Below, in pieces: positions 1 to 8,437 of a DNA stretch of 64,000 bases. Position 1 is the stretch's first letter. Every line of letters starts with the position of its first letter. The notes beneath the pieces are model-generated. The model worked only from the letters and a program-made list of their open reading frames with translations, was not told where the DNA came from and ran no database searches. The translations under genes were made by a program, and so were the position numbers. The DNA is taken from positions 1,116,001 to 1,180,000 of the forward strand of contig NZ_SJPP01000002.1 of the NCBI RefSeq assembly GCF_007860075.1, in the 5' to 3' direction. This DNA is from Symmachiella macrocystis. Its GTDB lineage: Bacteria; Planctomycetota; Planctomycetia; Planctomycetales; Planctomycetaceae.

Positions 1-2
1 CG

Positions 3-287
3 AAACATGGCTATCTTGAAGGAGAGTCGTACGGCGATGTTGCAGCCCGGGTCACGCCGGTGCTCAACGGGTTGTTGGAGAAACACCGGGGCGAATCGAT
101 CGTCGTGGTGGCTCACAACGTCGTCAATCGCGTCTATCTGGCGACTCTGCTGGGCGTTCCGTTGGAACTAGCTCCCACGATTCGACAAGCGAATTGCGGC
201 GTGAACATTATCCGCCACAATCCGCAGGAGACAGTCGTCACCACGATGAACGCGGCGTTTCATCTCGATGGATTGACGGTCGGGTGA
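3..287 (+). CDS. Histidine phosphatase (phosphoglycerate mutase-like) family protein, C-terminal part
   Basis: The reading frame is open from the window edge, so the N-terminus with the RHG catalytic motif lies outside. The visible part has a GES-YGD segment followed about 30 residues later by VVAHNVVNRVYLATLLG. In the histidine phosphatase superfamily these correspond to the conserved GES region and the second catalytic histidine (xxVxHxxxxR). Members dephosphorylate small phosphorylated metabolites, for example sugar phosphates, phosphoglycerate or alpha-ribazole phosphate; the substrate cannot be told from this fragment. The gene ends convergently with the next one, separated by 67 bases. 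Family assignment is fairly secure, specific function is not. Confidence 0.75.
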   Translation, partial: KHGYLEGESYGDVAARVTPVLNGLLEKHRGESIVVVAHNVVNRVYLATLLGVPLELAPTIRQANCGVNIIRHNPQETVVTTMNAAFHLDGLTVG

Positions 288-354
288 TGCCGCCTTTTGC
301 ACGGCTTTGCTCGGAGTCGGAAAGCGATGAGCGCTTACTGCCCACCCCATCTCG

Positions 355-1434
355 CTAGTTCTGCGGTGGTTGACCGGTTTGCGGTGCGCCGGGATTGTTT
401 TGTTGTGCAGCAGCCTGTTCGGCGGCGCGGATGCGTTCTTTGTACAGTGCCGTGAGATCGACGGGAGTGGGTGTTTCCGGTGGAATGAAGGTGAATTCGC
501 TATCGTCGATTGCGCCGTTGAGTTCAATATCGCGGAACGCCAACGTAAGCATCGGCCGCGCGTGATTGCGTCCCGCCACTTTTTTCAGGTACTGGATCTT
601 CAGGGGGAAACCTGTTTGTCGGTCGAGGAACACTTTCACAAAATCGGGAACCAGCGAAGGCAACTGCTGCGCGGCCTGTTGCCCATTTTGGGGTCCGGCA
701 TTGGCTTGTTGCGGCGGGAGGAATCGACTGCGAAATTGTTGGTTCCAGGTCCCTTGAATCATCCAGACGCTCTTGTCGCCCAGCGAATCGTCTTTGAGGT
801 TGTCGAAGGTCATCGACTGTTCCATGGCAGCTAACAAGCCGGGAAGTCCTCCGAAGCCCATTTCAGCGATAAACATGTCCGCTGTGGCGACTTTGCTAGA
901 GCTGGCCGCTTCTAGGATTTCGCGCACATTGCGCCGCGTGAGTTGGACCTCTTCGCCGATGATGTGCCGGGTATGCAAAACCTCGCCATCGCAGACTTCC
1001 ATCATCGCTCCGATGGTCTGTCCGATTTGTAGATCGAATTCCAACCGCAGCTTCATTTTGCCTCGCTGCAAATAGCGACCGGTGGCTGTGAACCCGTGAG
1101 TGCCGATTTCGACCGTCTCGATGACGTTGGCACGGATCGATTGGTGTTGAGAGAGCAATTCCCGCGATTTTCTGAGGGCATCGGCCGCTGTGGCTTTGTT
1201 GCCCACCTTCTCAGGCGGTTTCTCCGCAGGAGTTTCTGCGGGTTTTTCCGCAGTCTCTTCGGGCTCGGTCTCAGCCTGAGCCAGCGTCAAATCGGCCGGC
1301 AGCTGTTGATTTTGCGGCCCAGCTGGCAAATCCGGGAGAATTGCTCGGTGCAGCTCTGGCGGTGCAGCATAGCCGTAAGCCATTGCAGCAATGAGAGTTG
1401 CAGCCACACATAAAATGGGCAAGGTTTTTGTCAT
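355..1434 (-). CDS. Secreted LolA-like protein
   Basis: A 359-residue protein with an N-terminal signal peptide (hydrophobic residues 4-23, small residues before an Ala-Pro junction). A Pro/Glu-rich linker follows (about residues 45-80), then a domain resembling LolA/outer-membrane lipoprotein-sorting proteins: a stretch about lowering antigen-like beta strands (RGKMKLRLEFDL) and a C-terminal FLDRQTGFPLKIQY ... DSEFTFIPPE pattern. The C-terminus is Gln/Pro-rich. Such proteins are frequent in planctomycetes and probably bind lipid or lipoprotein in the periplasm; this role is inferred from the fold family only. ATG start; no clear Shine-Dalgarno sequence. It is transcribed divergently from the lipoprotein cluster at 1784. 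Confidence 0.6.
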   Translation of the reverse strand: MTKTLPILCVAATLIAAMAYGYAAPPELHRAILPDLPAGPQNQQLPADLTLAQAETEPEETAEKPAETPAEKPPEKVGNKATAADALRKSRELLSQHQSIRANVIETVEIGTHGFTATGRYLQRGKMKLRLEFDLQIGQTIGAMMEVCDGEVLHTRHIIGEEVQLTRRNVREILEAASSSKVATADMFIAEMGFGGLPGLLAAMEQSMTFDNLKDDSLGDKSVWMIQGTWNQQFRSRFLPPQQANAGPQNGQQAAQQLPSLVPDFVKVFLDRQTGFPLKIQYLKKVAGRNHARPMLTLAFRDIELNGAIDDSEFTFIPPETPTPVDLTALYKERIRAAEQAAAQQNNPGAPQTGQPPQN

Positions 1435-1783
1435 GTTACGAAAATACTGAATTCACCAAAGAAACGGGGCGGGTTATTCCGAAAAAACTGATTGTAATCG
1501 CATGCCGTACGGAAATTGCCATTCGACTGCGTGAACAAAAAGGCGGTGATGCTTCCTGTTGGTAAGTATGCCGCTGCAGGGCGATCTGTTTGATGGTTTT
1601 AGTGTATTCGCTAGGCCGCAGGTAGGTCGACTGCAATCCACAAGAAAGAAATTCGGGACAACGGCGCAGGAATACGATTGGATCCGGCGCTTGAGTCGCA
1701 GCGGGAGCGGGGTGTTTAGGAGACGTTTCATCGAGATGGATCCTGTTGGCACCAGTCACATTACTTAAGTACCCGAGGGGGTT
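1435..1783. other. Intergenic region between divergent genes
   Basis: These 349 bases separate the divergently transcribed LolA-like gene and the lipoprotein gene at 1784, so promoters for both should lie here. I see no convincing -35/-10 pair and no protein-like reading frame; short open frames here show no recognisable motifs. A GAGGGGG Shine-Dalgarno-like run directly precedes the ATG at 1784. Confidence 0.4.
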
Positions 1784-3040
1784 ATGATGAGATCCTACTT
1801 TTTGGCATTAAGCACTGTGGTCGTCGTGAGCGTCGGCTGCAGCTCTTACGAGACTTGTCCAGACGACTGCAATGGCGGTGGACCTGGAGGAGCCGGCGGG
1901 TATCCTTCGGTCGATTCCAACCAATACCACGCGCCCCCGGCCCAACATTTGTTGCGTCCCGGACCCATGGTCGACGGTCCCGGCCCGGGCGTGTTGCCGA
2001 TGATGGGTGGCATGGGAGTTGGCGGACCGTTTTCGACGCAGACTTCGCAACTCCGGTTTATCGGCCCGGCCGGCATGGGCATTGGCTGGCAGATCAACGG
2101 CGGATTCGCCGAAGAGCAGTTGACGGCTCCGGGACGGTACAACTTCAATCAAGGCGCGACCTATCGCCTGAAGTTGACCAACGTTCCCGATCGCGCCGGC
2201 ATGGTGCTGTATCCCACGCTGCAAGTTTACATGTCGCAGCCGACCACCGATGCGTACTTGTCGCACAATCCGATTCCGATTCAACTCACGGACGAAGACA
2301 TCGATCAAGTCGACGCCAACAACTTCGTGACCAAAGTCATCTACTTGCCGGATGCGGAACATCAAGAACTGGCGATTGCCGGTGTGGAAACCTTGGTCTC
2401 CACGAGACTTGACCCGGGTGTTGATCCTGTCCGTGAAGCCAGCCGTCGTGGCTCGATCATGGCTGTGATTCGCATCGGTAACATGGATCTGGAAATGGCT
2501 GATGGGATGCCCGTTGCGGGTGCCAATGGTCAAGTCCTTCCCGCCTCGCACATTCGTCACATCAGCGGCAAGGACGATCAGCACGCTCCGCCGATGCCGA
2601 TTGGATACATTGGTGCCGATGGCGTGCCGACAGCGATGATGATGGGTGCCCCGCGTCCAATAGGCGGCGTTCCGGCCTACAATCCGGTCAGTGGTGTCAA
2701 CGGAACTCCGATTTGGGGTCAACCGATGACCAGCACGCCGATTGGTCTGCCCGGTCCTCCGCACCTGCCGTACGGTGGTCCTGCCGGACTGCGGTCGCAC
2801 ACGGTTCGGAACAAAACCAAAATGCACATTCCGGGACCGACGCGTGACCTGCTGATTGATGTCAAGCACAAGCCGGGTATCAACATGCCCGATCCCGTCA
2901 ACTACGTGGAGTACGAGGAACGCCACTACGGTGCGAAACCGTTCGAGCACCTCAAACAACACCGTGCGAGTCAAATCGAACTTCGTACGATCCTCGACGG
3001 CAATCAGTTGCAAAACTGCCCTCCGGGTGCCCAACAGTAA
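1784..3040 (+). CDS. Gly/Pro-rich envelope lipoprotein, paralogue of the next gene
   Basis: A 418-residue lipoprotein. The signal peptide ends in a lipobox-like VGC (Cys about residue 19), and a CPDDC motif plus a Gly-rich stretch follow. The middle (about residues 75-230) contains a domain with [15 protein letters not shown], a Tyr-Pro-Thr-Leu segment and a D[13 protein letters not shown] motif. The same order occurs in the protein at 3250 (YRFRISHMP, YPSIELL, NGRMVTKVIYLEQ, then PMAIVRLG versus IMAVIRIG), so the two are paralogues. The C-terminal third is Pro/Gly-rich and probably unstructured. A GAGGGGG sequence precedes the ATG. It is likely anchored in the envelope; no enzymatic function is recognisable. 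I know of no named family, although such genes look typical of planctomycetes. Confidence 0.7.
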   Translation: MMRSYFLALSTVVVVSVGCSSYETCPDDCNGGGPGGAGGYPSVDSNQYHAPPAQHLLRPGPMVDGPGPGVLPMMGGMGVGGPFSTQTSQLRFIGPAGMGIGWQINGGFAEEQLTAPGRYNFNQGATYRLKLTNVPDRAGMVLYPTLQVYMSQPTTDAYLSHNPIPIQLTDEDIDQVDANNFVTKVIYLPDAEHQELAIAGVETLVSTRLDPGVDPVREASRRGSIMAVIRIGNMDLEMADGMPVAGANGQVLPASHIRHISGKDDQHAPPMPIGYIGADGVPTAMMMGAPRPIGGVPAYNPVSGVNGTPIWGQPMTSTPIGLPGPPHLPYGGPAGLRSHTVRNKTKMHIPGPTRDLLIDVKHKPGINMPDPVNYVEYEERHYGAKPFEHLKQHRASQIELRTILDGNQLQNCPPGAQQ

Positions 3041-3084
3041 GCACTCGGCGAGCTATGTGACGACCGCTGCCAATCTAACCGGAA

Positions 3085-3113
3085 CCGTGCCGCCAGAAAT
3101 CAGGGCGGCACGG
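3085..3113 (+). terminator. Intergenic hairpin, perfect 10-bp stem without T-run
   Basis: CCGTGCCGCC pairs perfectly with GGCGGCACGG across a 9-base loop, 45 bases after the stop of the lipoprotein gene at 1784. No uridine tract follows, so it may be a weak or Rho-assisted terminator or an mRNA-stabilising structure between two paralogous genes. Confidence 0.4.
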
Positions 3114-3249
3114 TCTCCGGCCCGCGGCGGGAACAGTATTAATTCTACGTGAGACGTCGGAACTCCCCGAGCAATAAAACGCTTGGACAGTGACGACACA
3201 CTTTTTCGGTCGCAACCACTCTTCTCTATTGCCTGGAACGTCAATCGTG

Positions 3250-4044
3250 ATGTGGCGCATTGAACAGACACGGCAAGATACGGCCAAGCTGCTCGTCGGA
3301 TTCTTCCGCCGAAACATGGCTGGCCGGTCGTTGACCATCCTTTTCGCGGGACTGGCATTATGGGCTACGGGGTCTACGGCTTGGGCACAGTCCTCGGGCC
3401 GCTATTACCCGTTGAACCAAAACACGCCACCAGGCGTCGCCGGACAATGGGCGGGCTTGATCGGCAAAGCCGACGGTCACTACTTTCAGCCGGTGCGGGT
3501 GGAACTTCCCGGAGACGGACAAGTCACCTTCTACGGTGCGGGTGGACAGGCCAACGAATACCCAGCCCCTGGACAGATCGGCATGCTTGTCGGGCATGTC
3601 TATCGCTTTCGAATCAGTCACATGCCGCAACATCCCGGAGCAGAGTTGTATCCCAGCATCGAACTGCTGGATCGTCTGCATCCTCCGCGCGGCAGAGCGG
3701 CTGACTTCCCGATCCCCATTACATTCTCCGACAAAGAAATCGAGTTGGCGCTCAATGGCCGAATGGTCACCAAAGTGATTTATCTGGAACAACCGCAATT
3801 GGCCAATCCGATCAAATTCGACGCAAAGGTCCCAGTGGAAGTTTTGGCGCCGCAACAAAATGCGCTCGCCGCCGCCGATTATTACGGACGGCCGATGGCC
3901 ATTGTCCGCCTGGGAGGTCGTATTCCCTTGATGCAAGGGAACAACGATGACTTCTTCGGCGACCATGCCCCGATTGCTGTCTCGGCCACGGCCCAACCAC
4001 CCGGTCAGGCTGCCGCCCCATCCGCACGGATGATTACCAAATAG
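3250..4044 (+). CDS. Secreted envelope protein, paralogue of the preceding gene
   Basis: The open frame begins at a GTG at 3190. ATG codons at 3250 and 3316 are both plausible starts; from 3316 the protein (242 residues) opens directly with a classical signal peptide, a Leu/Ala-rich core ending in AWAQ. The mature part is a single domain shared with the preceding lipoprotein: YRFRISHMPQHPGAELYPSI, then a TFSDKEIELALNGRMVTKVIYL segment (TKVIYL is identical in both), then MAIVRLGGRIP. Unlike its paralogue it lacks a lipobox and the Gly/Pro-rich tail, so it is probably periplasmic or surface-exposed. No catalytic motif is visible. It lies in the same orientation as its neighbours and may share a transcript up to the terminator at 5531. 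Confidence 0.65.
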   Translation: MWRIEQTRQDTAKLLVGFFRRNMAGRSLTILFAGLALWATGSTAWAQSSGRYYPLNQNTPPGVAGQWAGLIGKADGHYFQPVRVELPGDGQVTFYGAGGQANEYPAPGQIGMLVGHVYRFRISHMPQHPGAELYPSIELLDRLHPPRGRAADFPIPITFSDKEIELALNGRMVTKVIYLEQPQLANPIKFDAKVPVEVLAPQQNALAAADYYGRPMAIVRLGGRIPLMQGNNDDFFGDHAPIAVSATAQPPGQAAAPSARMITK

Positions 4045-4125
4045 ATTTTTCAACCAGCGAATCAATTCAGTCCATTGTACACACAGCGATACCACTCTCC
4101 GGGCAAAATACAGAGACACGGGAAC

Positions 4126-5478
4126 ATGACAATTCAAAAAACAGACAGCGCGGCACAGCAATGGCGACATGCGGCAATGCGTCTGGGCTATGTTCCCGCC
4201 GCACTGTTGTTATTGGGACTGTGCTCTTGTTCCAGTAGCCGGAACCAAGTCTCCGGTGATCCATTCAATACCGACACCGAGACACTCACCGTCAACGCGA
4301 TTGAAGAGACGCCCGCAGGCGTCGCAGCCCCGGTGGAATCGGCCGTGCATGTTGAATCGGCCAAAACCGAACGGGTGAATTCGCGTCGCAACTCGACAGC
4401 GGGTGAAATTGTACAACTGTCCGGCCAGAGCATGGGGACGGAGTACTGCCCTGAGGATTGCCTGGATGGAAACGCAGCCGGCGGCGTCGGCTTTGGGGGC
4501 GGGCATGCGTTGTTTCCGCCAGCGATGCCGACGATGATCACCGAGGATAACACAGCCTCGCAAGCGAAATATCCGGACGAATACATTTACGATGGCGGCG
4601 ACCGGGCCACGTCGGTGCATTACACAGGTTACGGCCTGGGCGGTTTCGATCCGGAGGATGCGATCGCTGAGTACCGCGATGAAATCGGCGAGCGGCATAT
4701 TAAAAAATCAAACCGCGTCGCTGTCTACTCGCCGCGTTTTGCAGCAGTGAGCGTCATCAGCACGCTGGGTGAAGGAACGGACATCGATCAAGCGGTCGGT
4801 TCGGAAGTTTCGGAATACGGCGTGAACTACTACAACCGCACGGCGATCGTCGAGCATCAAGAAAACCTGGGCAGCGAGCGGGTGCGGATGCGTAAGCGTG
4901 CCAGTGGCCTGGACCGCGACATGATCACGTCGTTGGTCGACAAGCCGGTGACCTTGGTCGAAAACACGAAGTTGATCAACGCCTTCGAGGATTACAAGTT
5001 TATCGTCGCCGGCGAGTTGATTCAGGACGAAGCGGCCGTGATTGGCAAAGCTGTGCAAGCAGCTGCGGTTTGGTCGCATCGCGCCTATCCGGTGCTGGCT
5101 GCCAAAACCACCGGGTCCAACGAAGTGTATTCCACCTGGACCGCGCAAGAGTTGGCCTCCACCGACGATCCCGACAAGAGCAAGGGTCAGATTCGTCTTG
5201 TGAAGTTGGCTGACAAACATGTGGCCGAAAAAGGAGAGATCGTCACCTTCACGATCCGATACGATAACATTGGCGACCTGCCGGTGAACGAAGTGGTCAT
5301 CATGGACAACCTCACCGTGCGGTTGAGCTATGTTGAAGGGACTGCGACCTCGGACCACGCCGGCAAATTTGTCACCGAAGACAACGGTGCGGGAAGTCTG
5401 ATTCTCCGCTGGGAATTGGATGAACCGCTTGCGGGAGGAGAAGGCGGCGCCGTGAAATTCGAGACACGCGTCGAATAG
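4126..5478 (+). CDS. DUF11-domain lipoprotein
   Basis: A 450-residue lipoprotein from the ATG at 4126 (the frame also has an upstream TTG at 4075). The signal sequence ends in LLLLGLCSCSS, giving a lipobox cysteine. A CPEDC motif at about residue 107, followed by a Gly-rich stretch, echoes CPDDC in the lipoprotein at 1784 although the rest differs. The middle contains alternating acidic/basic segments without recognisable motifs. The C-terminal 100 residues form a DUF11 (conserved repeat) immunoglobulin-like domain: GEIVTFTIRYDNIGDLPVNEVVIMD ... RWELDEPLAGGEGGAVKFETRVE. DUF11 domains occur in large surface proteins and are thought to be adhesive or structural. It is the last gene before a strong terminator, consistent with an envelope-protein operon from 1784. 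Confidence 0.7.
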   Translation: MTIQKTDSAAQQWRHAAMRLGYVPAALLLLGLCSCSSSRNQVSGDPFNTDTETLTVNAIEETPAGVAAPVESAVHVESAKTERVNSRRNSTAGEIVQLSGQSMGTEYCPEDCLDGNAAGGVGFGGGHALFPPAMPTMITEDNTASQAKYPDEYIYDGGDRATSVHYTGYGLGGFDPEDAIAEYRDEIGERHIKKSNRVAVYSPRFAAVSVISTLGEGTDIDQAVGSEVSEYGVNYYNRTAIVEHQENLGSERVRMRKRASGLDRDMITSLVDKPVTLVENTKLINAFEDYKFIVAGELIQDEAAVIGKAVQAAAVWSHRAYPVLAAKTTGSNEVYSTWTAQELASTDDPDKSKGQIRLVKLADKHVAEKGEIVTFTIRYDNIGDLPVNEVVIMDNLTVRLSYVEGTATSDHAGKFVTEDNGAGSLILRWELDEPLAGGEGGAVKFETRVE

Positions 5479-5530
5479 CAGACCAAGACTTTACAAGCAT
5501 GCAACGTTAAGGATTCCCGCAAGTCCGGAT

Positions 5531-5572
5531 TCCCGCCGGCTGTCCATTGGACAGCACGGCGGGATTTTTTTT
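5531..5572 (+). terminator. Strong intrinsic (Rho-independent) terminator
   Basis: TCCCGCCGGCTGTCC pairs with GGACAGC, a bulged A, and CGGCGGGA across a 3-base loop (a 15-bp stem), followed directly by eight T residues at 5565-5572. It sits 53 bases past the stop of the DUF11 gene and is by far the clearest intrinsic terminator in the window. Confidence 0.9.
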
Positions 5573-5616
5573 GCGCTGTTGGTTGATTGCGAGAGTGGCA
5601 ATTCAGTCCGGTTTAC

Positions 5617-5685
5617 GGGGTTTTCCGCGCAGCGGTAGTTCATACCCGCGTTCCGCGGGGGAAGTCCCGTGAACGGGACTCTATA
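5617..5685. repeat. Dispersed short repeat, copy 1
   Basis: The segments GGGTTTTCCGCGCAGCGGTA and CCCGTGAACGGGACTCTAT recur in the same order at 6815-6858, in both places between genes. The second segment contains a CCCGT/ACGGG hairpin. It looks like a planctomycete intergenic palindromic repeat rather than a coding sequence. Confidence 0.6.
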
Positions 5686-5756
5686 TCGAGCGCGTCCAAA
5701 AAACGTTCATTCATTTCGCGTTGCGGAGCGATCCAAAGTCATAAAATGCGCGCCGC

Positions 5757-6137
5757 TCAATTGTCATTCGGAAGTACAGTCAGATCCAAATACTGTTCCA
5801 TCTCCGGGAGCAAGAAAAGTGCAACATCGACTCGATGACCTTGCAATTCAGCAAGGGGCAATGGATTGGTTAGCAGTTGTTCGCCAATAAATGCCTTGAA
5901 CTCGCACATTGATCCCGCCGTCGTTTCGGACCTGATCAGAAACGTCACGTCTCCTGATTGGCCAACTCGGCGCTCACGCCACTCAGCAATCCAACGCAAT
6001 GCTTCCGCCCAATCCGATTTGAATTGAATAATGGATGCGCAATCGATCGAAATCGTTACAAAGTAGACCCCGCCGCCGAACCATCCCCCGCCAACTTCTT
6101 CAATGCTTAACACAGTCGCACCTAAGGCAGTCACCAT
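5757..6137 (-). CDS. Hypothetical protein, possibly immunity-type
   Basis: A 126-residue acidic protein from an ATG at 6137 (the frame extends to a TTG at 6188). Composition is protein-like: a beta-rich Gly/Trp/Phe N-terminus, SIDCASIIQFKSDWAEALRW and a LLTNPLPLAELQGHRVDVALFLLP segment. No signal peptide or membrane segment is seen. I recognise no family. Size, acidity and isolation resemble the orphan single-domain proteins in the 18-25 kb stretch, so an immunity or similar binding role is possible but speculative. No clear Shine-Dalgarno sequence is visible. Confidence 0.5.
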   Translation of the reverse strand: MVTALGATVLSIEEVGGGWFGGGVYFVTISIDCASIIQFKSDWAEALRWIAEWRERRVGQSGDVTFLIRSETTAGSMCEFKAFIGEQLLTNPLPLAELQGHRVDVALFLLPEMEQYLDLTVLPNDN

Positions 6138-6254
6138 TCTAAGTGGGACACTACAAGTAGTTTCAAAACCCTCCGACGCGTCACGCAACCACTTGTATTA
6201 TAGATTCCTGAACAGGCGCAACCGGGTTTTGAAACGGGTTCTGGCAAGACGGAA

Positions 6255-6467
6255 TCATTTAGCGTCGTTGTCCGGTTTCGTCCGCGCCTCCCGCTTCGCC
6301 ATCCAAAAGAAAAAAACGGTACCAAGACTCAACGACACATTCGTATATCCCACCATATTTCGCGCCTCTCGCGAAACAGCAGGTTCGAGATATCCCAGCA
6401 TCAACCATACGGCAGACATGATCATCAGCATGACGGTCAGGAAATTAGCGGTCGATCGTGCACTCAT
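6255..6467 (-). CDS. Small two-helix membrane protein
   Basis: A 70-residue protein with two predicted transmembrane segments (FLTVMLMIMSAVWLMLGYL and VSLSLGTVFFFWMA) and a basic, cytoplasmic-looking C-terminus (KREARTKPDNDAK). The ATG overlaps the stop codon of the upstream gene by four bases (ATGA), which implies translational coupling. Function unknown. Confidence 0.6.
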   Translation of the reverse strand: MSARSTANFLTVMLMIMSAVWLMLGYLEPAVSREARNMVGYTNVSLSLGTVFFFWMAKREARTKPDNDAK

Positions 6468-6709
6468 TGGCGCGCCTCGGCTTGCAAGATGGCGATGAAC
6501 CGATTGGCTTGCGCGTAGCCTTCATATTCGGCCCGCTCTTCGTCCGTCAGTTCACCCTCGTTCGCCTTGTGGGCAAGAACTTCAATGCGGGCCTGCATTT
6601 CGGCATCGGCGTGAAAATCAATAATTCGGTGCGCCTGGTCAGGACTGAGAATGCTCAGCAACGGATCGGTCGCTCGGTCGAGTGCAGTATTGATGGCGGT
6701 TGGATTCAT
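6464..6709 (-). CDS. Small acidic helical protein
   Basis: An 81-residue protein from an ATG at 6709 (the frame starts further up at 6745 without better support). It is mostly alpha-helical and has a typical segment ANEGELTDEERAEYEGYAQ followed by ANRFIAILQAEAR. I associate this LTxEERAEYEGY...ILQAKAR pattern with short proteins common in planctomycetes and cyanobacteria, often encoded just ahead of another small gene. It is coupled by an ATGA overlap to the two-helix membrane protein downstream. Function unknown; a toxin-antitoxin-like pairing is conceivable but not shown. Confidence 0.6.
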   Translation of the reverse strand: MNPTAINTALDRATDPLLSILSPDQAHRIIDFHADAEMQARIEVLAHKANEGELTDEERAEYEGYAQANRFIAILQAEARQ

Positions 6710-6814
6710 GCTGAAATGATAGCATACTGCGGTCCTAAGTGGCAAAGAGAATTTGACCGAAGCATTCCTCTCAACCCGATCTCCGGCTAGCGCCTTTGGC
6801 CAACCCGGTTGACC

Positions 6815-6858
6815 GGGTTTTCCGCGCAGCGGTATTAGCCCCGTGAACGGGACTCTAT
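6815..6858. repeat. Dispersed short repeat, copy 2
   Basis: The second copy of the element at 5617-5685. The two halves are the same but the spacer is shorter. It abuts the decayed LRR remnant at 6860-7013 and may mark the deletion boundary of that copy. Confidence 0.6.
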
Positions 6859-6859
6859 T

Positions 6860-7013
6860 GGTGTGCTCTGTATCTGGAATCCAGTCAGGGCGAATGATTT
6901 GTGAAACTGTTGTTCCCGGTGAGATGGCCCCATACCATTAAGGCTGCAACGCCAATCAAAAACACCAGCGTGCCTGTGCGTGGTAGGCGGCTTTTTTTGG
7001 CAAAGTCGGTCAT
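6860..7013 (-). pseudogene. Decayed leucine-rich-repeat protein gene (N-terminal remnant)
   Basis: From an ATG at 7013 the frame reads MTDFAKKSRLPRTGTLVFLI ... ALMVWGHL and stops after 42 codons at 6885. The start matches the N-termini of the intact LRR proteins (SRLPRTGTLLL ... ALMVWLPYHR). Directly after, in another frame, IRPDWIPDTE matches their conserved RPxWIPD motif. So the copy has lost the intervening 15-20 residues, is frameshifted, and lacks all repeats. It lies 32 bases downstream of an intact paralogue in the same orientation. Confidence 0.75.
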
Positions 7014-7045
7014 GGCAAACGCTCATGCGTGTCAGTGGTTTGGCG

Positions 7046-7672
7046 TTATTCCGATGGTAGTGTCCAGTTGAAGAGGCAATCAGGTAGTGCTTTTCGGAGC
7101 TTCTCAGTTCCTGCATCAGTGACTTGGGTGCCATCAAGCCATAGCACCTTAAGGTTGGTCAGCTGTAGAAGATGTTCCAGCCCTGCATCACTGATTTGAG
7201 TATTGTCGAGAGTTAATGTCCGAAGGCTTATTAGCTGGCTAATATGTTCAAGCCCCGCGTCACTGACTTGCGTATCGATAAGAGACAGGGTCCTAAGGTT
7301 GTTCAGCCTTCGGACGTACTCAAGTCCCACATCAGTGACTTGGGTTCTATCCATCCACAATTCCTCAAGGTTGGTCAGTCCTCGTAGATGCTCAAGCCCG
7401 ACGTAGCTGACTTGGGAGGCGGTTAAATCAACTACGATTACTCGCTCAAACAGCCACAAATCCTCATCATCCACCACATTCGGAATCCACGCAGGACGAA
7501 CGATCACTGATTCTGTATATCCGCCAAGTCGTTCGACCTCAGCAATCGCTGTTTGATTGCGATGATAAGGCAGCCACACCATCAACGCTCCACCGCCGAC
7601 TAGCAGGACAACGCCAAGGAGCACAATTGTCCATGTGCGTGGCAAACGCGTTTTAGGAACGGAATCGGTCAT
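7046..7672 (-). CDS. Leucine-rich-repeat membrane-anchored protein
   Basis: A 208-residue protein with an N-terminal membrane anchor (about residues 14-36), a linker with the family motif RPAWIPN, then four 24-residue leucine-rich repeats of the type LxxLTNLEELWMDRTQVTDVGL. The ATG at 7672 follows an AAGGGG sequence; an upstream ATG at 7681 is also in frame. It is one of a family of four in this window (7046, 7694, 62842 and the remnant at 6860). The repeats would sit outside the cytoplasm if the anchor is N-in, and probably mediate protein binding. It is 21 bases downstream of its paralogue, so probably co-transcribed. Confidence 0.8.
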   Translation of the reverse strand: MTDSVPKTRLPRTWTIVLLGVVLLVGGGALMVWLPYHRNQTAIAEVERLGGYTESVIVRPAWIPNVVDDEDLWLFERVIVVDLTASQVSYVGLEHLRGLTNLEELWMDRTQVTDVGLEYVRRLNNLRTLSLIDTQVSDAGLEHISQLISLRTLTLDNTQISDAGLEHLLQLTNLKVLWLDGTQVTDAGTEKLRKALPDCLFNWTLPSE

Positions 7673-7693
7673 TGAAAACACCCCTTTGGTAAA

Positions 7694-8416
7694 CTATTTC
7701 GGTGGTGCTTTCCAAATAATCCGGCTGTCCGGCAAGGCTTTTTGCAGTTTCTCAACTCCAGTCCTCGTGACATTGGTCTTACGGAGAAAGAGAAATTCAA
7801 GGTCGCTCAATCCACGCAGATGCTCAAGACCCTGATCACCGATTTTGGTGTTTTCGAGCGATAATTTTTCAAGGCTTGACAATCCTCGTAAGTGTTGAAG
7901 TCCGGCGTCACTGACTTGAGTCATATTCAGTGATAGGGTCTGCAAGTTACTCAGCGTTCCAATATGCTCCAACCCCGCGTCACTGACCAAGGGAGCGTCG
8001 AGCCACAGGACCGATAGGTTTTTCAAATCTTGGATCTGCTCAAGCCCCGCATTACTGATTTGGGCACCATCAAGCTGTAACTCTTCAAGGTTGGCAATGC
8101 TGATTGCCCCTCGCACATGCTCAAGTCCCGCGTCATCAACGGATGTGTGGCACAAATCAATGACCCGCACCCTGCTGAAGAGTTCCAAATACTCATCATC
8201 CACCGCATCGGGAATCCAAACAGGACGAACGACCTCTGACTTTGTTTCTCCGCCAAGCCGTTCGACCTCAGCAATCAGCAGTTGATCACGATGATACGGC
8301 AACCATACCATCAACGCTCCCCCGCCAACCAGCAACACCACAGCGATGAGCAGCAGTGTGCCCGTGCGTGGTAGGCGGCTTCGAGGGGGTGGAGTCGGTG
8401 ATGGGGAGCGCTCCAT
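7694..8416 (-). CDS. Leucine-rich-repeat membrane-anchored protein
   Basis: A 240-residue paralogue of the preceding entry. The N-terminus has a Pro-rich start, the SRLPRTGTLLL anchor with a GGGALMVWLPYHRDQ segment, a Leu-Gly-Gly-Glu motif and RPVWIPDAVDDEYLELF, followed by five to six LRR units (for example LRGLSSLEKLSLENTKIGDQ) and a C-terminal TRTGVEKLQKALPDSRI cap shared with its paralogues. It starts 21 bases after the end of acnA on the same strand and may be read through from it. Function is unknown; protein binding is inferred from the repeats. Confidence 0.8.
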   Translation of the reverse strand: MERSPSPTPPPRSRLPRTGTLLLIAVVLLVGGGALMVWLPYHRDQLLIAEVERLGGETKSEVVRPVWIPDAVDDEYLELFSRVRVIDLCHTSVDDAGLEHVRGAISIANLEELQLDGAQISNAGLEQIQDLKNLSVLWLDAPLVSDAGLEHIGTLSNLQTLSLNMTQVSDAGLQHLRGLSSLEKLSLENTKIGDQGLEHLRGLSDLEFLFLRKTNVTRTGVEKLQKALPDSRIIWKAPPK

Positions 8417-8437
8417 TGTGTTTGTGGTTTGGCGTGA

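Noticed and set aside
1808-3034. Long open frame (408 codons) antisense to the lipoprotein gene at 1784
   Set aside because: It is Arg/His-rich with no recognisable motif and lies opposite a gene with signal peptide, Shine-Dalgarno sequence and a paralogue; a typical shadow frame in GC-rich DNA.
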